This document shows positions 1 to 5,832 of a DNA stretch of 5,832 nucleotides, in pieces. The stretch is from Thioalkalivibrio sp. (GTDB taxonomy: Bacteria > Pseudomonadota > Gammaproteobacteria > Ectothiorhodospirales > Ectothiorhodospiraceae). Under the pieces are notes generated by a model, which saw only the letters and a program-made list of their open reading frames with translations, did not search any database and was not told where the DNA came from. The translations under genes and the position numbers were made by a program. The stretch's first letter is position 1; every line of letters begins with the position of its first letter. The stretch covers positions 1 to 5,832 of the forward strand of contig SKQM01000072.1 in the NCBI GenBank assembly GCA_007119005.1. Reading direction: 5' to 3'.

Positions 1-207
1 AAGCCCACCGTCCCGGAGCGCTTCCTCGATCACCCGGAGGGTGACCATCAGGATCTCCTCCGCGTCGTGTTCCACCCAACCCGAGCGCGGGTAGTGCTGG
101 GTGAACTCGGAATAGGCCCGCGCGTGGATCCGCCCATCGTGGCCGAACAGCAGCGCGGTGACCCCGGTGGTGCCCTCGTCGATGGACAGGATGTAGCGCG
201 CGCTCAC
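1..207 (-). CDS. FGGY-family carbohydrate kinase, glycerol kinase-like (GlpK-like), N-terminal 69 residues, cut by left edge
   Basis: Only the first 69 codons are in the window; the gene continues past position 1. FGGY kinases transfer the ATP gamma-phosphate to a sugar or polyol in the cytoplasm, glycerol to glycerol 3-phosphate in GlpK. The visible part shows the family's first beta-hairpin and phosphate-binding loop (ILSIDEGTTG, residues 6-15). It also has the stretch EFTQHYPRSGWVEHDAEEI, which closely resembles the glycerol kinase signature ending in GWVEHD. Two departures from canonical GlpK (DQGTTSSRA) are visible: Gln is Glu, and SSR is GVT, so the loop arginine is lost. The polyol-contacting residues lie outside the window, so substrate is not settled; another FGGY kinase is possible. 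The GTG start at 207 is chosen because GGAGG sits 6 nt upstream and the protein begins where the fold begins. It lies 13 nt after the hydrolase stop, so probably one operon and possibly translationally coupled. Confidence 0.8.
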   Translation of the reverse strand, partial: MSARYILSIDEGTTGVTALLFGHDGRIHARAYSEFTQHYPRSGWVEHDAEEILMVTLRVIEEALRDGGL

Positions 208-213
208 GGCAGT

Positions 214-218
214 CCTCC
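214..218 (-). promoter_or_regulatory. Shine-Dalgarno of the kinase gene
   Basis: Read on the minus strand, GGAGG lies 6 nt before the GTG at 207, inside the 13-nt gap after the hydrolase stop codon. It is the best ribosome binding site in the leftward unit and decides the GTG start. With no room for a separate promoter, it supports co-transcription with the hydrolase. Confidence 0.75.
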
Positions 219-220
219 GG

Positions 221-1108
221 TCAGTGCGCCGGCTCCGGGTCGGCCGGGCTTTCCGCCGCGTGTCCCGCCAGCCACGTCTCGATGTTCTCGCGCAATGGCG
301 TCGGCTGTTCGGCATGGATCCAGTGCTCGGATTCGAGGACGATGACCACGTGATCCGGCAGCGCAGCCAGGATGCGGCGCAACCGGCTCAGATCGCCAAA
401 GCGGCTGCCGAACGACAGCAGCACCAGGCTGGCCCGATTGATCCCGTTCCAGGCCGGCATCGGACGCAGCGTCTCGGCGAGACCCTGCAGATAGCTCGAC
501 AGAGGCACGTAACGCAGGTCGTACAACGGTGAGCCGTAACGGCGGGTCAGCACCCCCAGCCCGCCGCCCGCCGCCATATGGCGGCGGGTCCTGCGGTCGA
601 GTTTCTCGAGATCCAGCAGCGGCAGCCGGCGTCGCCACAGTCCGATCGCATTGAGCCCGAGCGTGAGCCGCCCAAGCGGCTCCAGCAGCCCGCGCAGACG
701 TACCAGCGAAGCGAGTGGACCCGTCATCGCCTCGACGACCACGGGCTCAACGAGGATCAGGCCCCTGACCCGGCCGGGCCAGCGCTGCGCAAAGCGCGCG
801 GCCAGATTCGCCCCGAGACAGTGCCCGCCGATCACGCAGTCGGCCAAGCCCTCCTGGTCGAGCATCGCGGCCAGGTCACCCAGCCAGTCCTCGGAACGCA
901 GACGTTCCCGGGACACCGAGAGGCCGTACCCGCGCAGATCCGGCACCAGCACCGTCCAGTGCTCGTTGAGGCAACTGGTCCGGACCAGTTCACTCCAGCG
1001 GGTGCCGTTGCTTGCCAGCCCATGCAGCAGCACCAGCGCGCGCCCGCCAACACCCGAACGCCGGTAGTGCACGGGCCCTTCACCAAGCCGCCGGATCTCC
1101 TGTTCCAT
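221..1108 (-). CDS. alpha/beta-hydrolase fold protein with a cysteine at the nucleophile elbow
   Basis: 295 residues, a typical length for a single-domain alpha/beta hydrolase (esterase, lipase or C-C hydrolase type), probably cytoplasmic since I see no signal peptide. Visible in order: the oxyanion-hole strand and turn LVLLHGLASNG (residues 25-35); VPDLRGYG (55-62), the usual strand-4 motif; the nucleophile elbow GGHCLGAN (94-101); a helical cap roughly 125-220; the strand SLVLLSFG (227-234) followed by a possible acid Asp239; and EHWIHAEQP (261-269) with the catalytic His262. The elbow reads G-H-C-L-G, so Cys97 replaces the usual serine; the codon TGT at 818-820 is clear. Substrate cannot be told. 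The ATG at 1108 is chosen because similarity to the fold starts right after it; the frame stays open up to an ATG at 1246, but those 46 residues look non-coding and would fill the divergent promoter. There is no good Shine-Dalgarno. The gene probably heads an operon with the kinase at 207. Confidence 0.85.
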   Translation of the reverse strand: MEQEIRRLGEGPVHYRRSGVGGRALVLLHGLASNGTRWSELVRTSCLNEHWTVLVPDLRGYGLSVSRERLRSEDWLGDLAAMLDQEGLADCVIGGHCLGANLAARFAQRWPGRVRGLILVEPVVVEAMTGPLASLVRLRGLLEPLGRLTLGLNAIGLWRRRLPLLDLEKLDRRTRRHMAAGGGLGVLTRRYGSPLYDLRYVPLSSYLQGLAETLRPMPAWNGINRASLVLLSFGSRFGDLSRLRRILAALPDHVVIVLESEHWIHAEQPTPLRENIETWLAGHAAESPADPEPAH

Positions 1109-1114
1109 CGGGGC

Positions 1115-1120
1115 ATCATA
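1115..1120 (-). promoter_or_regulatory. candidate sigma-70 -10 box for the hydrolase operon
   Basis: On the minus strand the hexamer is TATGAT, five of six matches to TATAAT, in otherwise GC-rich DNA. The partner -35 at 17-nt spacing is TGCACT (1138-1143), only three of six matches to TTGACA. Transcription would be expected to start about 7 nt downstream, at or next to the ATG at 1108, giving an almost leaderless mRNA. That would fit the lack of a Shine-Dalgarno before this gene. The call rests on sequence match only. Confidence 0.35.
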
Positions 1121-1142
1121 CGACCGTAGCCGCCGGCAGTGC

Positions 1143-1166
1143 ATACCCAACCAGGGGGTATCCCTG
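1143..1166. repeat. two overlapping inverted repeats, candidate operator
   Basis: ATACCC (1143-1148) and GGGTAT (1156-1161) form a perfect 6-bp inverted repeat with a 7-nt spacer. Overlapping it, CAGGG (1152-1156) and CCCTG (1162-1166) form a perfect 5-bp repeat around GGTAT. The site abuts the possible -35 of the hydrolase promoter and lies about 90 nt before the methyltransferase start, a place where a dimeric regulator could act on both genes. No regulator gene is in the window, and the repeat matches no operator that I recognise. Confidence 0.35.
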
Positions 1167-1253
1167 CCGATCACTGTTCGGCCATCCGGGCCCCGGGGTC
1201 GGAATGCGTGTAGCGGGCTACCGGAACATCGGTCGAAGCTGGACAATGCCGGG

Positions 1254-2117
1254 ATGTCCGCCCACGACCTCCAGCACTACTACGACCGCAACACGGCGCT
1301 GTTCCTGCGCATCGGCAGCAGCGGAGGCAGCCACGCGATCCACCGGGGGCTGTGGGCTCCCGGAGTGCGCAACGGCCGCGAGGCGGCGGAATACGTGAAC
1401 ACCCTGCTGGCCGACCGCATACGAGCCTGTCTGTCCAGGCCACCGCAGACCCTGCTGGATCTGGGCTGTGGTGTCGGTGGCACGATGTTCAGCCTGGCTC
1501 GCGCCTTTCCCGACACCCAGTTGCACGGTGTGACCATCAGCACGAAACAGGTGGCCATCGCGCGGGATCTCGCCCGCCGCCAGGACCTGCAGGCCCGATG
1601 TCACTTCACCGCGGGCGACTTCGAGCAGCTGCGGCTGAATCTGCGTGCGGATGCGATCATCGCGATCGAATCGTTCGTGCACGCCGCCCGGCCGGAGCGC
1701 TTTCTCGGGACATGCAGGGAGCTGCTCGCCCCGGGCGGGGTGGTGCTGATCGTCGATGATTTTCTCGCGCATCCGCTCCCGGACGGACACGGCGCCATGC
1801 GGCGCACGGTCGATCACTTCCGGGAGAGCTGGCGCGTGCCGGGACTCTGTACGCTGCAGGACTTTGACGCCGTTGCCAGGGCTGAGGGATTCGGACGTAT
1901 CGACGCAAGGGACCTTTCGGCCTTCATCCGCACCGGCAGACCCCGGGACCGGTTGGTCGCGCTGGTCAGCCCGATGGTGCGCGTTCTGGGACTCGCACGG
2001 CGGCCGTTCTGGGCGAACGTCGTGGGTGGGCATGCGCTGAACCGGGCCATCCGCGAGGGCTGGATCCGTTACCGCATGCTGACTCTGGCGCGAACCGCCG
2101 AGGATCAGCGACAATGA
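1254..2117 (+). CDS. class I SAM-dependent methyltransferase
   Basis: 287 residues with a Rossmann-fold methyltransferase core. Motif I is LLDLGCGVGG (67-76), the glycine-rich SAM loop; post-I is HGVTIS (91-96), ending the second strand; the GDF segment (121-123) is where family members contact the adenine; motif II is DAIIAIESFVHA (133-144); motif III is LLAPGGVVLIVDDF (157-170). The N-terminus (YYDRNTALFL, then HAIHRGLWAPGV at 28-39) resembles the lead-in of small-molecule and prenyl/sterol-type C-methyltransferases, with GVTIS as in the sterol, tocopherol and cyclopropane synthase-like groups. That suggests a lipid, isoprenoid or other small-molecule substrate rather than nucleic acid, but the substrate cannot be named. 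There is no signal peptide or clear membrane segment, so it is probably cytoplasmic. The ATG at 1254 has only a weak upstream GGA (1241-1243) but matches the start of the conserved region. It is divergent from the hydrolase operon and shares its control region; a functional link is possible but unproven. Confidence 0.85.
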   Translation: MSAHDLQHYYDRNTALFLRIGSSGGSHAIHRGLWAPGVRNGREAAEYVNTLLADRIRACLSRPPQTLLDLGCGVGGTMFSLARAFPDTQLHGVTISTKQVAIARDLARRQDLQARCHFTAGDFEQLRLNLRADAIIAIESFVHAARPERFLGTCRELLAPGGVVLIVDDFLAHPLPDGHGAMRRTVDHFRESWRVPGLCTLQDFDAVARAEGFGRIDARDLSAFIRTGRPRDRLVALVSPMVRVLGLARRPFWANVVGGHALNRAIREGWIRYRMLTLARTAEDQRQ

Positions 2118-2171
2118 TTCGCCGGAACCGGTGCCCCGCGCAGATGCACTGCCGGGTTGCGATTGCCGCGC

Positions 2172-2200
2172 TTGACGCGCCGCAACCGTCTGGATAGCGT
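2172..2200 (+). promoter_or_regulatory. candidate sigma-70 promoter for the IalB-family gene
   Basis: TTGACG (2172-2177, five of six matches to the -35 consensus) and TAGCGT (2195-2200, three of six to the -10) are separated by 17 nt, the optimal spacing. Transcription would start near 2207, leaving a leader of about 17 nt before the ATG at 2224. The rest of the 106-nt gap 2118-2223 shows no terminator for the methyltransferase gene. The -35 is good and the -10 is poor, so this is a tentative call. Confidence 0.35.
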
Positions 2201-2223
2201 GCTGCCATCATCCATCCTGGAGA

Positions 2224-2766
2224 ATGAACATCAACTCCTTCACCGCATTCCCTTCCCGCGCGACCCTGCGCGCAGCCGTTGTGGCCCCGTTGTTTCTCGC
2301 TTTATTCCTGTTCCTCGCCGCGCCGGCAATGAGCCAGTTGGGCGGAGAGCTGCGCCCCGGTGCCAAACATGGCGACTGGCAGGTGCTCTGCGAGGACACG
2401 CCCGTGGGTGAAACCTGTTTCATCACCCAGGCCGCGGCCGATGACACCGGCGAGCCGGTGATGCAGATCATGGTCGGCCGCCTCGAGGGCGAGAACGTGA
2501 TGGTCGTCTACCTGCCGCTGGGAATCGACCTCCGCCCGGGCATGCTCTTCCAGATCGGGGACACCCTGCAGCGCGAATTCCCCTTCCAGACCTGCCTCCC
2601 CAACGGTTGTCGGGTGGTGGCGAGGGTGGACGCGGAGATGCTGGCCGCCATGCGTGCCGGTACCACCTTCCTGATCGGTGTGAGACCGCTGGAATCGGAC
2701 CGGGTCGCCGTGATCGAGGGCTCCCTGATGGGCTTCACCGCGGGGTTCCGCGCGATCTCCCAGTAA
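2224..2766 (+). CDS. secreted invasion-associated locus B (IalB) family protein
   Basis: 180 residues. The N-terminus is a signal peptide: Arg12 and Arg16 in the n-region, a hydrophobic core about 18-33, and likely cleavage after APA (35) or AMS (37), so the mature protein is periplasmic or secreted. The mature part follows the IalB pattern: HGDWQVLCE (49-57), a Cys65 strand, QIMVGRLEG, VYLPLGIDLRPG (95-106), the central FPFQTCLPNGC (119-129) and the closing EGSLMGFTAGF (165-175). The four cysteines (56, 65, 124, 129) probably form two disulfides. IalB was named from Bartonella, where it contributes to erythrocyte invasion; most relatives are in free-living bacteria with unknown function, so no invasion role is implied. 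The ATG at 2224 keeps a proper charged n-region, whereas the GTG at 2281 would not. Its only Shine-Dalgarno-like GGAG (2219-2222) is just 1 nt before the ATG, which is unusually close. It is probably transcribed alone. Confidence 0.85.
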   Translation: MNINSFTAFPSRATLRAAVVAPLFLALFLFLAAPAMSQLGGELRPGAKHGDWQVLCEDTPVGETCFITQAAADDTGEPVMQIMVGRLEGENVMVVYLPLGIDLRPGMLFQIGDTLQREFPFQTCLPNGCRVVARVDAEMLAAMRAGTTFLIGVRPLESDRVAVIEGSLMGFTAGFRAISQ

Positions 2767-2836
2767 CGCTCGCGATGTCCGCGCGATTGGCCGGGCGGGC
2801 ACGGCTCACGATCGCAAGCAGCGGGAAATCCTGAAG

Positions 2837-2863
2837 ATCGCGGCTGGAAGCCGCTCCAACAGG
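2837..2863. repeat. single REP-like palindromic element
   Basis: GCGGCT (2840-2845), loop GGA, AGCCGC (2849-2854) form a perfect 6-bp hairpin, followed by TCCAACAGG (2855-2863). The right half closely resembles the CCGCTCCTACAGG end of REP elements known from Pseudomonas and relatives; read on the other strand it gives CCTGTTGGAGCGGCTTCCAG. The usual GTAG head is GTTG here, so it may be a variant or a decayed copy. It sits in the 177-nt spacer 2767-2943, whose remainder shows no gene or clear promoter. No second copy is in this window. Such elements can bind gyrase or affect transcript ends; which applies here is unknown. Confidence 0.6.
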
Positions 2864-2943
2864 ATGGCAGGTGGTGTCGGAGCTCATGTGCGGCCTCCCA
2901 GCCTGAACCGGGGCGCAGCTACTGCAACAACAGGAAGCGACGC

Positions 2944-4605
2944 ATGCAAGGAAGCACAGGGACGTTCAGGCTGATCACCGTTCTGCTGTGGGCCATCGCC
3001 GCACAGCTGGTCGCCGCGCCCGCGGTTGCGGATTGCCCGCACGCGCTGGTCACCCCATTGATCGAACTGCGGTCGGGGCTGGTCGCGGAGGGTCGCAACG
3101 TGACCGTCGAGGGCGCCGTGACCGGTGTGTTCATCGGCCCTGAACGCCTCGGAGGCTTCTTCATCCAGCAGCAGGGCCGGCCTCCAGCCGGGCTCTTCGT
3201 CTATGCGCCGGGGCTCTCGGCGGACGCCGTTCGCCCCGGGGACCAGGTACAGGTCGCCGGCCGATTCAACCATTTTCACGGGCGCCCGCAGGTCAGCCGT
3301 GTCGACGACCTGCACATTTGCGCGCACACCGGGCTGCCGGATGCGACCGTGGTGCGGCTGCCGGAAGACGCGGCGCGGCTGGCCGATCTGCAGGACGTGA
3401 AGGTCCGGTTCGACCAGCCGCTGACGGTGACCGGAAACTACGAACTCGGTCGGTACGGCAGCCTGCGGCTTTCCGCCGACGGTCGCCTGCACCGTCGAAC
3501 TGGAGCGGCACACGCGGATCGAGAGTCCGTGCAGGCACGCCAGATCGTGCTGGATGACGGCAGTTACCGCGCCAATCCCCGCCCGATCCCTTACCTCGCA
3601 GCAAGCGGCACACGACGCGCGGGCGACCGCGTCGAGGCGCTCACCGGCATCCTGACCCATGCCTTCGACGCCCATCGCGTCCACCCGACCCGCGTGCCGG
3701 TGTTTGTCGAAGCCAACCCGCGGCCTGCCATGCCCGCTGCCCCGGGAGGCATGCTGCGGGTTGCGACCCTGAACGTGGAGAACTACTTCCTGACGCTGGG
3801 CCAACGCGGCGCGGCGAATCCGGTCCAACTCGATCAGCAGCGGAAGAAACTCAACGCCGCCATTCGAGGCATCGACGCGGATGTGCTGAGCCTGGTCGAG
3901 GTCGAAAATCGCGAAGCGGCCCTGGACGACCTGCTGCGAACAGTGAACCGCGATATGCCCGCGGCGCTGCGGTACCAGGCAGTGCTGCATCGAACTCCCG
4001 GAACCGACGCGATCCGAAACGCGATCCTGTACCGACCGACCCGGGTGTCACTGCTCGATGCGGAGGCCGACGTCGATCCCGTGCACAATCGCCCACCGCT
4101 GCTGGCGTGGTTCTCACCGGCTGACGGTGGCGAGCCCTTCGGGGTCGTCGCGATCCACTTCAAGGCCAAGGTGGGTTGCCCCGAAACGGGCGACGTCGAT
4201 CTTGGCCAGGGCTGCTGGAACCAGCTTCGCACCCGACAGGCCCGGCGCCTTCTGGACTGGCTGGCCGGGGTTCGGCGTGCCGATGCCCCGGTACTCGTCG
4301 CGGGCGACCTGAACGCCTATCACGGCGAGGACCCCCTGCTCGAATTCCTCGCGGCGGGAAAGCGGGACCTCGCTTCCCGCCACCTGCCGCCGGAACGACA
4401 CTACACCTACGTGTTTCACGGAGAGGCCGGGCAGCTCGACTACCTGCTGGCCCGGAAGGATCTGGCGGAGCGGGTGGTTGCGGCCGGAATCTGGCACATT
4501 AACGCGGACGAACCACCGTTCCTCGGTTTCGCCGGGCGAAGCCCCGCCAGCGGTCCCTGGCGGTCATCGGACCACGACCCGGTCTGGGCCGATCTGCACT
4601 GGTGA
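2944..4605 (+). CDS. secreted endonuclease/exonuclease/phosphatase-family nuclease (ExeM/NucH-like)
   Basis: 553 residues. A signal peptide (hydrophobic about 9-25, cleavage likely after AVA at 29) sends it to the periplasm or outside. Residues about 52-125 look like an OB-fold module (VTVEGAVTGVF, FFIQQQG, VRPGDQVQVAGRF), as in the YhcR/ExeM nuclease group. The catalytic domain runs from about 270 to the end and has all the key metal-dependent motifs: LNVENYF with Asn277, LVEVEN with Glu319, IHFKAK with His405, GDLNAY with Asp455 and Asn457, QLDY with Asp499, and SSDHDP with Asp543-His544. The insert GCPETGDVD...GQGCWN (411-426), with Cys412 and Cys424, is typical of ExeM-type extracellular DNases. 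Expected activity is Mg- or Ca-dependent cleavage of extracellular DNA, for nutrient use or biofilm turnover. It lacks a lamin-tail domain and any C-terminal sorting anchor, so it should be freely released. The ATG at 2944 has AGGAAG (2932-2937) 6 nt upstream. It is convergent with gdhA, ending 15 nt from it. Confidence 0.9.
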   Translation: MQGSTGTFRLITVLLWAIAAQLVAAPAVADCPHALVTPLIELRSGLVAEGRNVTVEGAVTGVFIGPERLGGFFIQQQGRPPAGLFVYAPGLSADAVRPGDQVQVAGRFNHFHGRPQVSRVDDLHICAHTGLPDATVVRLPEDAARLADLQDVKVRFDQPLTVTGNYELGRYGSLRLSADGRLHRRTGAAHADRESVQARQIVLDDGSYRANPRPIPYLAASGTRRAGDRVEALTGILTHAFDAHRVHPTRVPVFVEANPRPAMPAAPGGMLRVATLNVENYFLTLGQRGAANPVQLDQQRKKLNAAIRGIDADVLSLVEVENREAALDDLLRTVNRDMPAALRYQAVLHRTPGTDAIRNAILYRPTRVSLLDAEADVDPVHNRPPLLAWFSPADGGEPFGVVAIHFKAKVGCPETGDVDLGQGCWNQLRTRQARRLLDWLAGVRRADAPVLVAGDLNAYHGEDPLLEFLAAGKRDLASRHLPPERHYTYVFHGEAGQLDYLLARKDLAERVVAAGIWHINADEPPFLGFAGRSPASGPWRSSDHDPVWADLHW

Positions 4606-4610
4606 CCGGG

Positions 4611-5832
<1,222 letters not shown>

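Larger units (their letters stand above)
1109..1253. promoter_or_regulatory. divergent promoter region between hydrolase and methyltransferase
   Basis: These 145 nt separate two genes read away from each other, so both promoters should lie here. The minus strand has a good -10 candidate, listed separately. On the plus strand I find no convincing -35/-10 pair. Several short inverted repeats are present: the overlapping pair at 1143-1166, and GTAGC-GG-GCTAC at 1210-1221, which lies 32 nt before the methyltransferase start. In DNA this GC-rich some short palindromes arise by chance. The role is inferred from gene orientation. Confidence 0.55.

Noticed and set aside
578..1129. A 183-codon plus-strand frame opposite the hydrolase
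   Set aside because: The translation is rich in Pro, Gln and Arg with low complexity, typical of a shadow frame, and the minus-strand hydrolase motifs explain the region.
1186..1198. Palindromes CCGGG-C-CCCGG and CCCCGGGG in the divergent region
   Set aside because: Pure G/C palindromes of this length are frequent by chance in such GC-rich DNA and do not line up with a promoter element.
1109..1246. A 46-codon N-terminal extension of the hydrolase up to an ATG at 1246
   Set aside because: The extra residues show no hydrolase-fold similarity, would fill the whole divergent promoter region, and end only 7 nt from the methyltransferase start. An open frame is expected by chance at this GC content.
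1218..2114. A 298-codon open frame antisense to the methyltransferase
   Set aside because: It mirrors the methyltransferase, whose SAM motifs are clear, and its translation shows no recognisable fold. Long antisense frames are common in GC-rich genes because of third-position GC.
2884..3990. A 368-codon open frame antisense to the nuclease
   Set aside because: It covers the signal peptide, OB module and first catalytic motifs of the nuclease on the other strand, has no motif of its own, and is explained by codon bias.

Overview
The window is GC-rich throughout, densely coding, and has no stretch of 300 bases without a gene. It holds six protein genes, two of them cut by the window edges. Protein content (a GlpK-like kinase, an IalB-family periplasmic protein, an ExeM-type secreted nuclease, a short hexameric-type glutamate dehydrogenase) together with the GC bias points to a Gram-negative proteobacterium. 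A gammaproteobacterium is my best guess, because the only interspersed repeat resembles the REP elements of Pseudomonas and Xanthomonas relatives. This taxonomic call is inference from gene types and one repeat, not a measurement. I see no mobile element, integrase, CRISPR array, tRNA or rRNA.

Layout. Positions 1-1108 hold a leftward two-gene unit: an alpha/beta hydrolase (1108 to 221), then, after 13 nt carrying a good Shine-Dalgarno, the start of an FGGY/glycerol kinase-like gene (from 207, running off the left edge). The 145-nt gap 1109-1253 is a divergent promoter region with two overlapping inverted repeats. A class I SAM-dependent methyltransferase (1254-2117) is read rightward from it. 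Next, also rightward, is a small secreted IalB-family protein (2224-2766) with its own candidate promoter. A 177-nt spacer with one REP-like hairpin follows, then a secreted endonuclease/exonuclease/phosphatase-family nuclease (2944-4605). At the right, glutamate dehydrogenase (gdhA) is read leftward from beyond the window edge and ends at 4621, convergent with the nuclease and only 15 nt from it. An imperfect hairpin covers that junction.

How the genes may relate. The hydrolase and kinase are probably one operon, and could in principle release and then phosphorylate a polyol such as glycerol; this is inference from order and family only. The methyltransferase shares their control region but not their strand. 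The IalB protein and the nuclease both carry export signals and would act outside the cytoplasm, but the spacer and repeat between them argue for separate transcripts. gdhA is a housekeeping nitrogen-assimilation gene that looks unrelated to its neighbours.

I found no convincing undescribed multi-gene system. The most unusual points are a cysteine in place of serine in the hydrolase nucleophile elbow, a kinase N-terminus that departs from canonical GlpK at the nucleotide-binding loop, and a possible leaderless start for the hydrolase within the repeat-bearing divergent promoter.
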